From NCBI GenBank assembly GCA_000708835.1, contig DF236983.1, positions 128,253-192,252 of the forward strand: DNA of 64,000 bases, written 5' to 3'. Positions 32,601 to 43,746 of the stretch are shown here, piece after piece. The notes below the pieces were generated by a model, which had not been told where the DNA came from, did no database searches, and saw nothing but the letters and a program-made list of their open reading frames with translations. The position numbers and the translations under genes are program-made. Position 1 is the stretch's first letter. Each line of letters starts with the position of its first letter. The DNA is from Klebsormidium nitens (lineage: Eukaryota; Streptophyta; Klebsormidiophyceae; Klebsormidiales; Klebsormidiaceae).

Positions 32601-35600
32601 AATCCTCACGAATGAACCAAGTAACATACGTACTGTGGTCGAAAGCAGAAACAAAGAGCAAACACAAGCAACACGTAGGAAAGCAAAAGGACAAGGATTT
32701 TAAAGAATTAAACAGGGCTCAAAGCCCTCACCAGATACGGCTCCCCCGTGCTCTGCTCCTCCTTTTTCCGCTTCTTGCCCACTTTCCCAGACTGCGTCTC
32801 CTCCTTCTCCGCAACGGGTGACGTCAGCGGGTCGAAGGCGCCAAGGACCCGGAGAGTGGCAATGCGCAGCTGCTTGACGGGGGAGCGCAGGTTGGGGTGC
32901 AAGAGTTCGATGAAGGCCAGGCCGTCGTTTTGGGAGAGGAGGGGCCGGGCCTTGGACAGGTGCTTGGGGGACCTGCACGACAATTCTTGGTCGGTTAGAC
33001 AGGTCTGCGTATGATAGACTTCTGCAAGAGCAGGGACAAGGAGAAACAGTGTCTGCACGATCGGGTCCGAGGACACCGGTGGAAACGTATTTGTGACGTA
33101 AGGCTGGCCCCTAAGTTGGTTCCAAGCATCGGATGGTCTCGAGAACGCAAGTTGTCGGTTCAAGTGACACCCTAAGTGGAACCTGCACGGGTTGAGCCTT
33201 GGTGTCTCCGAGGCACGTGGGTAGATTGAAGCCGTCATATCTGCGTCTTGAAGCATTAAAGCCTGAGGGCACCCGCCATGGCACCAAAGTCCGACACAGA
33301 CACCGTACGTCCAAACGCGTCCCCGGCTTCGATTCTGCGAAGACTGTTTCTCCTTTCCGGGCTCTGAGAGACACTCGCGTCCTGGCGGAACATCTTCCAA
33401 GATGAGAGCTGGTTCCAATGGGAAACGAACGGTGTTTTCAGAAAGCGACGGGAGGCTCACAAAGCTGGAGCGAACAATCGCCGACTCTCCAAACACCGTG
33501 CAGACCGTATCAAAAGTATCGAGGAAATGATGCCTGATTGTAGTTCCCGTGCAACAAAAGCGTCCATTGTCTCCGAAACCTCCAGTAGACACCTCGAGCA
33601 GTAACGGACGACTTGGACGGTTGATATCAACACAAAACTCGCTCAAAACGCCAACGACAGGGAGACCCTTACCCTCTGATGATCCCTAGAAAGTCCGCCA
33701 CAGCTGCCATAACCTGCGGGCTGCTGTATGCACTCTTCGCAAGCTCCAAGTACGCCTCCGTGTGTTTCACCAGGCTGCCCTGCTTGCTCCGCTGTAAGAA
33801 TGCGGTGTGGACTTCAAGAGCCGCGCCCAAGAGCGCCTCGAGCCGCGCCGTCGCCTTGCCGGAGGGTTTGGAGGGTTTAGACGGGGGAGCGTCAGGTTGG
33901 CTGCTGCTTGTGCTGGCTGCAGAAAAGTGGGCGTCGTCGGTTAGAAGCATGCCACAAAAGTTGTTGAGCGGATGCAATAAAAAAGTGATGAGACGACTTT
34001 TCAGAGCTTTGAAGAGAGGATCCACAACTCCACGGGAAAACACTCTCAACGAAAGGCCAGCTTTTCTGTGTTTCAAGGCCTTGAGGAGACGTTGAGAATG
34101 GAAAACGAGAGCTGCTAAGCTGTCGTGACCACCTTCGGTACAAAGCGGACTAATTGTGTGATCAAATCGTGAGGACGAAGTAAGCTCCATAAGATTTATC
34201 GTCGTTGCTTGCAGAGCAGCCTCCACAACAAAAACGAAGCGTGATGAAGCAAGCCGTACCTTGAGCATGGGACTGCTGCCTCTCCGCGTCAGGTTTGTCG
34301 CCGTCCCCCAGCTGCGCCCTCACACTTTGCACCAAACCCCAAACCCTCTGCGCGCCCGCGTCCGCATCGCCCTCCGCATACGGCAAAAGTCGCACGGCAG
34401 CCCAAACCTCCGCCAAACCCTGCCCCTCTGCCGCCGTATATCCCGCCACCGCATTGGTAAGATATCGCACCAGATTCTGGTGCTTCCCGTCTCCCCCTCC
34501 TCCGGACTGAGCCAAAAGCAGGGGGGTAGCCAAGGGCGTGGGCTCGATTCGCCGGCAGGTTGCCAGGAGCAACGGAAGCACGGGCGTCGGATGGCCGCCG
34601 ATCAGACGGTCCAGGGACGTCAGCATCGAGTGTGCGAAGAACGGCAATGAATATGCTCGGGCGGGGCTCAGGAGCGCTTGGAGAAACGGGATGAGGTTCC
34701 GAGGGTTGGAGAAGTCGAAGGCGGGCTGCCACATGGTAGCAGCTCGCGCCACGGAGGAGGGCCCTTGGCTGGCGCCCGCAATGCGCTCGTGGCTGGCGAT
34801 TAACGCCAAGAGTAACCGTAGGGTTTCTTTCTGGAGCGTCGGGGTTTCTTCGAGTTCGGTCCCCAAACCGGGTGCTAACCCGGTGCCTGAACCATCTTTG
34901 GTGTTTATGAAAATCTGCGGCTGCAGCAGTGACTGAGCGAGAGCGAAGAGTGGTCGGTAGTCCAAGACCCGAGAACCCCGGTGGTGCTCCACAGCGTTGT
35001 TCAGCAGATGCAGCGCCCGGGCCAAGTCCTCCCGAGCACTCCCCCGGTCTGCACCTTCAGCTGCGTCCGAACCGCCCATTACTCCGTCCGGTTTGTCCGA
35101 AACCTTGTCCGAGGCGTCCTTAACCCTGTCTGGTTCATCCAGACCCTTCTCCGAAACCATCTCTAATAGCCCGTTGACTTCCCCTAACAGGCATTCCCAC
35201 ATAACCCCGCTCTTTTCCCGGGTCGTGTTCTGGCACACCCGCTCGACCGCCTCCGCGACCACCGCCACCGATACTGCTGCATTCGCGGCCGCGTCCTTCT
35301 GGGGGTTTCCTTCCGCTGCCATTGTCACCCCCCCGTTCAGGGTGGTTCTGTCCAGCATCAGTTGGAGGAGCTCGGGGGCCTTGCTATGGAGGCCTCCCTT
35401 GGCGCCTCTGACGGTGTAAGCGAGAAGAGCGCCCATGCCGGTTATCTTCTCTTCGGTGGGGTTCTTCTGAGCCTCCTTCATAAGGTGGCGTACACCTGCA
35501 AACGGAGACCAGGTCTTATAAGCTTGAGCAGCTAACTCGGGCATTAGATCGGCACGTGATGCTCAACCACTCGTCTTTGGGATGCAGAACCAGAGGAAGT

Positions 35601-38600
35601 GAAATCACAGTCTATACAGAATGGTACAGACACTGTAACCCACTTGTGTCGAATCCATTGAGCGAAGATACATGCAGGGTTGGAAATGCAATCTGCTTGG
35701 CAACAGCAAACATCGGTACGCCTGCCAGAGCTGCCAGAGCGTACAATTATACATTTTAGGAACGGTCTTTTGAAGCTTTCCCTCCTCAATAACCCTGAAA
35801 AAACATCTTTCGGCTACACCGAGCTCCGCTGCCATGTGCCATCGTCGAGTACACCAGAATCTATCGAATTCTGAATGGCCTGTATTTCAGCATTTTATCG
35901 AGCGACCAGTGTTTAGAATCGGGGTTACGTTGCTCTCACCTTTGATGAGCTGCTTCAGGGGGGCATTGCGGAAGAGGAAGGACACTGCCTCAGCTGCGAA
36001 GTCCCGGACGTAGTCCCGCCGGTGGTAGCGGATCAGCCGGGTGTATCTGCAAGAGGAAAGAGCTTAACGATTGAGTCATTGCGAACCTGCACGATACGTG
36101 AAAGGGACAGCCTCCCTTCTAGGAGTCGTTTGAGAAAAGGGAAGGCTTATTGAATTGTTTGAGAAAAGGGAAGGCTTATTGAGAATCCATACATCTCTTC
36201 CGAGTGGCCTAACGAACAGCATTTTGCAAGCGGCAGCAATTTTTTGTGGACGTGACCCAGGAGTTGGGCCGAGAAAGCTAGATGTAGCGACACCCTGTGC
36301 AAACATGTGCCAACCCAGTCCTGCGTTTCGAGTTCACCAACTGCAGCCCTCCGCTGACAGAAGCGGAAAGTCATATCAGAATTAGCCTCTGGAAAGCTTT
36401 TGGAGTTGTTGATAGACTCTTTGGAGGAAACTGAAGAGACATTTGGACGAACGGAAAGGAATAACAGCTAGACTTTTCTGGATATCATACCATTCCGCTG
36501 CATCTTCCCACTGGCATGAAAGACGGGAAACAAGAAATCAGGTCAGACCCTCACTTGAGCGCCTGCGTGAGGTCTTTTGCGAGGTACTTGACGAGGTGCT
36601 TGAAGACGTACGACACGGACGTGAAGATCTGCTCCAGGACGTCCGGCTCGCGGTCCGCGCCGCCCTCCAGCAGCCGCAGGCACGCGCCCAGGAACGGGGC
36701 CACGAACGGGAGGAAGTCCTCGCGGAGGTCGCGCGAGAGGACGGCGATCAGGCTGCGGAGGACAACGAGTGTGCTCTAAGACTCTGCTTTAGAATTTCAG
36801 TTTTTCACGGTTGAAATGTTTGACAACATTACTGCTCAGAATCGGAGGCCGACGTAGGGCAGAAAATGAAGTCGGTAGATGTGAAAGAACAGGGTGGTTT
36901 TTGCAAGAAGGAGGGTGTTAGCTTTTAGCTATTCAAGTGTCGAGGACAAAAGGGGTAGTAACTTTCAGCCAGACGGCCTGAAAACGGGCTGAAGACGATC
37001 GATTGCTCTTGCAAGGATTGCCGACGGGAAAACCCAACATTAACAAAGGAAAACCGATGCAGCAGGTTTGCGCTTTAGCTTTTGCAATCTGGACACTTCG
37101 TTGACACCTCATGAGAGAGAAACAAAACCTGGCCGACTCTGAGTAACGACGTTAAGAGAGGTCTGACAGAAAATCGTCCGAAAAAGCGACACCGGCACAA
37201 CAGCCTCGCTACGTTTTCGACCTCCAACTGCTGACAGTGCGCATCAGAGAGATTCCCAATGAAGATTTTTCGTCCGCAGTCTCCATAAGGAGTCGGATGT
37301 CCCTATCTTCGTTTCATCACTTGCGCACTGTCGCCTCTCATGAGTTCTTTCACGAGAATTGCTCGAGAACCTGAGAATCTCCCAAAAGGCTCCAACGATC
37401 CAAATTTGAAAAGTGAACATACGACTCCGAATCCTGCTGAAACAACATCTGCATCTGTAGAACAAGCCTGCCAAGTCAGAACCAACCTCAGAGTCAAGAA
37501 CAGATAGTGTGATTTGCTATACTGGCCCGTTCCTCTGGCCAAGAGCTGATTCCGGCACCGATCTCCAAAGCAACAACCCGGCAGATGCAGTGTTCACAGT
37601 TCTGTGACCCCCCTTCGCTAACCCGTTTGCTGAAGATCTTCTCCACCTGAAAATATCCTCACGTTGAAAGTTCACTCAGCCCTGCCGGTAATCCTGTTAC
37701 CCCTGAGTGCGCCAGCCCCAAAACAGTTCCGACTCAGAAATTGTCGATCCTAGGAATCCGAACCACTTGGAAGCAGGAGCATCCACAAGTATCATTACTA
37801 CACAGATCGCTGCGGGGCTCCCAGACTGCTTCCTACACTGACCTGCAGGGCAGGCTTTTGTTGAAATCATACCTGCTTTGCTTCTCTCAGGAGCTGCGAC
37901 AAATGCAAGCTTGCTATTTCCAACCAGATTTTGCAAGACTCTCCGGACTGACTGACCTCAGGACGGGCTCCAAAGAGAGGAGCGCTCCAATGTGCATCCT
38001 GGCGAGCAGGGCTCGAACGACCGTCTTCTTGTGCAGCAGCAGCTGCGGCAGGCTCTGCACCAGCGGGTACACCTCGCCATACAGCAGGTTGAAGTCGGCC
38101 GCAGTGTTGAGCTCCTGCAGAATGGGACAATAAAACCGTGTGCATTCTGTCAACTTGGGTGTCTGTTGTAAGAGGAAGACCCCCAGATCTAAGAGTTGAA
38201 TGACTTGATATTGAGAGGGGGGCCAGGGGTGGCGGAGCATATGATAGAATCTTGCATATATATATGCACCCACTCAGAGACAGGAAGAAGCACGTTGTAA
38301 AGCCAGCTCGAGCTCCTTCTCAATCGGTGTCAAACGACTGCTGTCCACCAGCTAAGCCTGTCACTCTCTCAAAACTTAGATCCTAACAACACTCTGAACC
38401 CAGTCTGTGCGCTGCATGAAAATTTCCTTCGGCAGTGAATCACTTTTACACCACCACCACCAATATCCACAATACGAGTAAGTCATTTTTAGGAACTTGA
38501 ATTTCCCCTGAACGCTTCTGATCACCAGGTGATCAGACTGTTCGCATCGCCGCTTCTACATATTCAGTGTGTATGTGTAACTAGGTTGGGCACATATGTC

Positions 38601-39424
38601 CTGCCACTCACCCTCCATTGCAGCAGATTCTCTTGGAAGAACGATGTCCCGGCGGTCGGTTCAAACTTGACGGGCGCAAGGCTCCGGAACACATCGACGT
38701 CGACGCTGGCGACCCGCTGGGCAAAGCTCTTGAACTGCACGAGCGGGGGCAATCGTCTGAGAAGCGACGACAGAAACTTGTACGATGGAGTCCTTCTCTG
38801 GTCCTGAAGCAATCTTTGAAAACTAAGGTGGGAATTACAATTGAAAGCATGAAAAGCCAGTGAGGTGGTATGGCCAATGACTGAAATAAGCTCAATAGGG
38901 AATGTAATCCTTGATGGTGGTAATATTAGAAACCAAAAGTTAGAGCACAAATTTGCATGCTGCACTGTCCAACTGCATGATTCAACTTTACCAAGAAACT
39001 GAGGCTGATGGAATGCAACATCAGAAGTGCCCTGTCAAACAAAGAAACTTCCATGTAGGTATGGTTGAAACCCGCAACGTTTGCGGGCAAAGCTACCACT
39101 GCCTCTGTGAACCTTGACAAGAAGAAGCAACCACCACCCTTCAATCATAATAAGCCCTATCGACAAGGAACTTGGTGGTGTTGCAACATGGAATACTGTC
39201 AACACCACCAATTCGAGTCACTGCCACCACTACTTTCAAAAATCTCCAGCACCACCATTACCAAAATCTGCCTCACAGTTCCTTCAATCAACCAGTACAG
39301 CATGGTGCACCATCAACCGTGACCAATGCTGCGACAAAGTTGGTGGCAAGCTTACCACAAAGCGCTTCGTCCCTGGCCCGGAGTAGGACTTGTTGAGCGA
39401 CTTGATTTGTCTTCCAGACGCCAT
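20624..39424 (-). CDS. UTP20: UTP20/DRIM, U3-snoRNP-associated small-subunit processome protein
   Basis: Giant HEAT-repeat scaffold needed for 18S rRNA processing in the nucleolus. Eighteen exons keep phase throughout and give about 3161 residues: 39356-39424, 38612-38803, 37957-38114, 36555-36752, 35940-36046, 34260-35495, 33673-33916, 32732-32972, 32035-32253, 31576-31744, 28252-31126, 27621-27792, 26279-27168, 24364-25903, 23748-24005, 21863-22384, 21278-21410, 20624-20886. Plant DRIM hallmarks: N-terminal IKSLNKS and FKSFAQRVASVDVDVFRSL; ELNTAADFNLLYGEVYPLVQ; LSRDLREDFLPFVAPFL; DYVRDFAAEAVSFLFRNAP; the centre REMIARLPGVPSLAGLRSLL; and a basic tail rich in KRK/KKRK, likely nucleolar targeting. 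It is longer than the usual ~2500-2800 residues because of Gly/Glu/Asn-rich inserts in exons 11, 13 and 16. Three snoRNA-like elements sit in introns 3 and 15. Exon edges are hand-placed; family identity is very secure. Confidence 0.95.
22715..22808 (-). ncRNA. Candidate intronic box C/D snoRNA-like RNA, copy C (UTP20 intron 15)
   Basis: This is the third copy, about 520 bases downstream (in host orientation) of copy B in the same intron. C box GTGATGA is at 22793-22799 and D box CTGA at 22723-22726. The closing stem is GGAGCACA/TGTGCTCC, which differs from copies A and B by two paired, compensatory changes (T-A to A-T and G-C to A-T). The apical loop is TTCT rather than TTAT, while every inner stem base is kept. 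This covariation is the best evidence that the unit is a folded RNA. Confidence 0.62.
23325..23415 (-). ncRNA. Candidate intronic box C/D snoRNA-like RNA, copy B (UTP20 intron 15)
   Basis: This is the second copy, in the intron between UTP20 exons 15 and 16. C box GTGATGA is at 23401-23407 and D box CTGA at 23332-23335. It is closed by a GTGCGCA/TGCGCAC stem, shorter than in copy A. The interior is nearly identical to copy A; differences are confined to the linkers (one base missing after the C box, ACAAAAC instead of ACGAAAAA before ATCTTC). Sequence outside the stem is unrelated to copy A. Confidence 0.6.
36128..36185. repeat. Two-copy direct tandem repeat, 29-bp unit
   Basis: The unit beginning GTTTGAGAAAAGGGAAGGCT occurs twice in direct succession within UTP20 intron 4. 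It is probably a local replication-slippage duplication; no function is evident. Confidence 0.8.
37233..37332 (-). ncRNA. Candidate intronic box C/D snoRNA-like RNA, copy A (UTP20 intron 3)
   Basis: Read on the minus strand, the host orientation, this 100-base element starts and ends with a perfect 11-bp inverted pair (GACAGTGCGCA...TGCGCACTGTC). Just inside are a C box GTGATGA (37314-37320) and a D box CTGA (37244-37247), in the correct order with the stem closing them. The interior can fold as GAAGAT/ATCTTC, TCCG/CGGA and CTCC/GGAG around a TTAT loop. An unpaired stretch ATTGGGAATCTCT lies directly before the D box, where a guide sequence would be. Two paralogous copies lie downstream in intron 15. 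I could not match the guide-like stretch to an rRNA or snRNA from memory. A short MITE is the main alternative. Confidence 0.62.
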
Positions 39425-40216
39425 CCTTGAGAAAGTTATAGCTCCTGATGCAGCCAAAGAGCGGCCACAATCAACCTCCACCCATTGAGCAGTCTCTTCA
39501 AGCTTTCGTCCTGCGCACTTCAGATTTGAGCTTCTGCGTTCACCCCCCCATCAACTTCCACTTCAACTTCAAGCTGGGAGTGGCTGCATGAGATCAGTTT
39601 GGAGTCTGAGGCTTCTTAAAAGTTTAGAAGCCTGACATCGAGAGTCAAGGTCTGCCTGAGCATGTCCGGTAACGATTCTTCGTGTATGGGAACGGTTTGC
39701 GTCAGGACCTGGGCTACGTACCCATGACTCTGAGCTCATAGAGCTCTGCGATTGAGGTGAAGGCGGACGCAGTTTTGAAGAGAGGCTGGGGCGCTCGAGT
39801 GGCAGGTTGATTGGCGCCCGGCACAGTTGATAGGACCTTGTCGCTCTGCATGGGCGCTGGTTTAAGCTGCCATTCTTTGGCGAAGGTGCCTCTAGCACGT
39901 GTCTAGCACACGGTTGATTGCTTCGCTTGGAACAAGCACGGCAGTTCCTCGAGAGCGCTGGTCCAGTTGCTCCGCATGCAAGTTAAGCGTGTGATGTGAC
40001 CCCTTGTGCTGCTGCTTATAGACGACGTGTGTGTAGCGGGAAAGATCTAGCCGGCGTTCATAGGTTGGAGCTTAGGTGCAACACAGACACTGTTTCATAG
40101 AGAGAGATCTGCACTTACCGAGGGGCGGGCTGATTGTTTGCGCAAATATTAGAGATTTTTGGTCGTTACCAGCAGTGGTCAGCAGCGGAAACAAGGGTCA
40201 TTCAGCTCAGCCAGCT
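39425..40216. promoter_or_regulatory. Shared upstream region of head-to-head UTP20 and TIM17 genes
   Basis: The UTP20 (-) and TIM17 (+) start codons are 792 bases apart and divergent, so both promoters and 5'UTRs lie here. No clear TATA box or RNA gene was seen. Confidence 0.5.
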
Positions 40217-41294
40217 ATGTCTGGGGTGGATCACGGGCGGGAGCCTTGCCCCGACCGGATCTTGGATGACATCGGCGGTGCGTTTTCCATGGGTGCCATC
40301 GGGGGCTCAGCATGGCATTTTATCAAGGGAATGAAGAACTCGCCCAAGGGGGAGCGCTTCCTTGGCGGGACTCAGGCGGTGCGGCTGAACGCGCCCCGGA
40401 TAGGCGGGAGCTTTGCGGTGTGGGGGGGGCTATTCTCTACTTTCGATTGCTCGATGATCTACCTCAGGTAATCGGACTTTCCTCTGTTCGCTGTCGTAAT
40501 AAAACCCTACTCTTCAGTCAGGGGGCTTTGGCTGAGAAGGTCCCTGTAGTTTTTCCCCCCCTCGCGCGAAGATTTGTTTCAAGCAATTCTTTGCACACCT
40601 CCGTTTGAGCGGCGACTTGCTGTATCGTGACAACATCATGCAGGTGAATCCGACAGTGTGGTGTCTAGCACTCCGATAGTGTGATATAGCACTAGCGATG
40701 CGCTATCTCCGTCCGTTGAGGCGGATGCTTTTTGCAAATAGTTCTCTGTCTCGGAGCTATCCCAATGTTCTGGGCCTTACCCTTTCTGATTTGTGCAGGG
40801 GTAAAGAGGATCCATGGAACAGCATTGCAGCCGGAGCAGCAACTGGTGGGTTCCTGACACTGAGACAGGGGATGAGGGCCAGTGCCAAAAGCGCAGCTTT
40901 CGGGGGCGTCCTTCTGGCCCTGATCGAGGGGGCAGGGATCATGTTGAACCGCATGACGGCGAACATGGCGCAGCCTCCGCCTGAGCCTCAGCTAGCTGGC
41001 GTGGGGGGCCCAGCCATTCCCGGGGGCTATAGAGCACCCGCCACTACTTACCAGCCCGCCGCAGCAACCCCGTCCTACTACCAGACCACCCCCAGCCCTG
41101 CCCAGCCCTATCAAGGTCAAACTCAGACACCCCCCTCAGCCGCCGGTCCGGAGCAGAGCACGGGGTCTTGGTTCGGGGGCTTGTTTGGAGGTAGTGCAAA
41201 GAAGGAGACGGAGGAGAAGAGCCCGTTCAGCTTTGACACGGCGCCGCCACCCATGCCGCCAGAGTTTGCGGGAGATGATAGCAGATTTAAGTAA
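40217..41294 (+). CDS. TIM17: TIM17, mitochondrial inner-membrane translocase subunit
   Basis: Two exons (40217-40467 and 40799-41294) join in phase to 248 residues. TIM17 is a core component of the TIM23 channel that imports presequence proteins. It starts [20 protein letters not shown], where REPCPxRIxDDxGxAF is the family signature. Next come [14 protein letters not shown], the highly conserved [20 protein letters not shown] and [16 protein letters not shown], then [15 protein letters not shown]. Four membrane helices fit residues about 15-135. The last ~100 residues are a Pro/Gln/Tyr/Ala-rich tail with a [10 protein letters not shown] block. Plant TIM17 isoforms often carry such extensions facing the intermembrane space or outer membrane. 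The intron has standard GT-AG ends. Confidence 0.96.
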
Positions 41295-42622
41295 GTGATC
41301 TGAGGCATGGATATTGAGATGCCAAGTAGACGGGGCAGTGCCGAGGGCCTTGCAACGTACGAGATACTCTTGAAGCATGAGTGCACGAGGTAATGTAGTC
41401 GCTTGCTTGGGGCTCTGGCTGACGATGAATATCCACTTTTGGCATGTGCTGTTGCTAAACCGAGGGCATCTTTAGCATCGACCTTTCCGAACGCGGAAAG
41501 TGGTGGATTATGAAGTACTGGTCTGGTTGTTGAGTCGTGCTTGGTCTGTCTGTGCTATCATCACTTGGCAAGCAAAACATTGACGGCTTTTTCAGGCAAG
41601 CAGAACATTGACGGCTTTTAAATGCACATCCGACTACTATCACCATCTTCTTTTCATTCGGATACTAGGTTTCATATGGACGAGTTGTGACATGCTAGGC
41701 GTGTCTTCATGATTTGATAGTCTTGAATGTGAGTGCATTGACTTGGAGAACTTTAAATGCCCTACTTGGCAAAATGTTTTTGTGTTGCCACGCGCTGGCC
41801 ATGCTTCGCTCGAAGTCCTCCAGCGCATGTGGTACGGTACACAAGACTGTGCTCATTATAGAACCTTTTCTGTCTTGTTGTGACGAAGACATCTTGATTC
41901 TACGATCCTGACCCGAAGCATTGACACAGCTAGATAAGCATGAAAAGATACCAAAGATAGTCGAAACAATGCCAGCATGCATACTTAGGGACCGTCACCA
42001 GAGAGTGTAGACCCATTCAGTTCTAATGGACATGGAACATGATACCTATGCGTACGCGCTCGTCCTGTGACTCACTGAACATTGTGCAAGAAGAGCAAAT
42101 ACAAAGTGCATGGTGGACAATACGAACAAGCTTCTCCCTGCCTGCTCGCTGCCTCGAAAAAGGGAATTTTTCTTTGGCGCTCATGCATTCATGAGCGCAG
42201 CTCACTAATCAGATCACATGTCAGGGTTTCTTCAAACAAGGCCTGGTCTTGGCGACGTTCTTGTGACACTTCTCCTACAATTCGTGCCTATCGCCCGGCC
42301 AGGTTGTCAGTTAGTGTCCAAACTAGGCGCTCTAAAAACTCACGCCGCGCCAACCCGAGCTGACTCTTGCCAGAGCTCGCTTCAAGGTGCGAGAGACAGA
42401 CTGTTCTGCAAGCCGTTCTGCAAGCATTCCAGTTAGTGTTCAATCTAGGTAAGCTGCACCAAGCAGAAAGCAAGTCGCTATTGGGGCCAGCCACAGGTGC
42501 ACTGTGTAGAGCTTGGGCGGCCATATTTGACGGCAGGCACCATTGTACGGGGTAAGATCCTGGAATATTGCACGGGGTAAGATTCGGGAATTTGGCCCAA
42601 GAAGGTGAAACAGCTTTACACG
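41295..42622. other. Intergenic region between TIM17 and COX5c
   Basis: This holds the TIM17 3' flank and the COX5c promoter, both on the plus strand. It contains a short tandem repeat listed separately; no other gene is supported. Confidence 0.5.
41567..41619. repeat. Two-copy tandem repeat, 28-bp period
   Basis: The block GGCAAGCAAAACATTGACGG plus CTTTT is repeated with one change (AGCAGAAC) after a 3-base spacer. It lies downstream of TIM17 and has no evident role. Confidence 0.75.
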
Positions 42623-43746
42623 ATGGGGGCCGCCCAGAAGCTGATGGGGACGGCGGCGCAGCAAGCAAAGCGGGCGGAGATTAGCCTTATCAAGGAGATT
42701 GGGTATGGCTTGTTAATCGGTATTGCGTGTAAGTTTGCGGCAATCATACGCTCTTCCCTGCATTCCTCGTCAGATTTGCACCGCGCCGACTTTATCAGAG
42801 CTCAATGATTCCCTCGTTTTGCCTTGTTTGTTTGAGTGTTTGATCGGGGTACAAAGTGAAGTCGGACTGGAAGTCGGTTTTATCAGCTGCACCAAGCGGC
42901 TAATTCAAAAAGACACGGTGACACGTCGCAGTAGAGTATATCTGGGTTCGCTCAGTCCGCTATGGACGATTACTTGGAAGCAGACTTGATTTTCGTGTTA
43001 GTGTGAGGAGTAGTTTCCTCAGTTGCAATTCAGGAGGGCATTGCCATTGCGCAAAGTAGGTCAGTACACCCACATCATGCAACTTAGCCAATTGATCTTT
43101 GAGGCAGTTTCGAATGCACCTTACTGGAATCGCCAAGTGTGGATGGAACAAGGATTGGAGAGATCCAGAAATGGATCCAGCGGGAGTTGGAAAGATTAGG
43201 GTTTGCTGAAGGGAGACTTTTAGAGCCCGGTGGATTTTGAGTAGGATCGTCTGGTTCTAATAATTTGGAGGTCATTCTCTAGAAGCAGGCTCAATCACAA
43301 GTTCTTGAAAGCTTGGGTAGTATGAGGTGGTCAAGGTGTCCGAAGGAAGCTTAGAACCGCAGATGCTAGATAAGTCCATCACATTTTAGATTAGTGCTTG
43401 CGTATGTCATTGCTTCATTCTACAGGTTTGCAGGTTACATACTCTGTCTGCGATCCATTGGCCGCTGTCATGTAACAGCCTGCTAAGAGTTGAGCATGCC
43501 CGGCCCTTGTTAGTGGCACAATATTCCAGATTACAGTAGATGTCTTTTGTGTAATGCTATAAGATGCTGCAAGCTATACCTGTTGGTTACTTGCGCGGTC
43601 GCTTGGATATGAAAGGCTAACTGTCTCCATCTAATTCAGGTGGGGCCGTTTGGAAGGTGAATCACTGGAACGAGCGGAGAAAGGTCGAGGAGTTTTATGC
43701 AAACCTTGAGGCAGGCAAGATTACCACCGTGAAAGAGGAGTCATAG
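42623..43746 (+). CDS. COX5C: Cytochrome c oxidase subunit 5c (plant type)
   Basis: Two exons (42623-42728, 43640-43746) give a 70-residue protein, close to the usual 63-64 of plant COX5c. It is a small single-span subunit of respiratory complex IV in the inner mitochondrial membrane. It starts MGAAQKLMGTAAQQAKRAEI. Then come EIGYGLLIGIACGAVWKVNH (membrane helix) and WNERRKVEEFYANLEAGKIT, the conserved H-WNE-R+ block, ending KEES. The start is the only ATG in frame after an upstream stop-free stretch beginning with GTG. The intron (911 bp) has GTAAGT and TTCAG ends and interrupts the helix codon for Cys. Confidence 0.93.

Noticed and set aside
26171-35420. Long open frames on the plus strand opposite UTP20 exons (Pro/Arg/Ser-rich)
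   Set aside because: They are shadows of GC-rich coding exons on the minus strand; translations are low-complexity and have no family similarity.
37233-37332. Reading the 37-kb element simply as a MITE because of its 11-bp inverted ends
   Set aside because: No target duplication flanks it, the ends covary rather than being conserved between copies, all three copies share host orientation, and C and D boxes sit exactly where expected. Kept only as the alternative.
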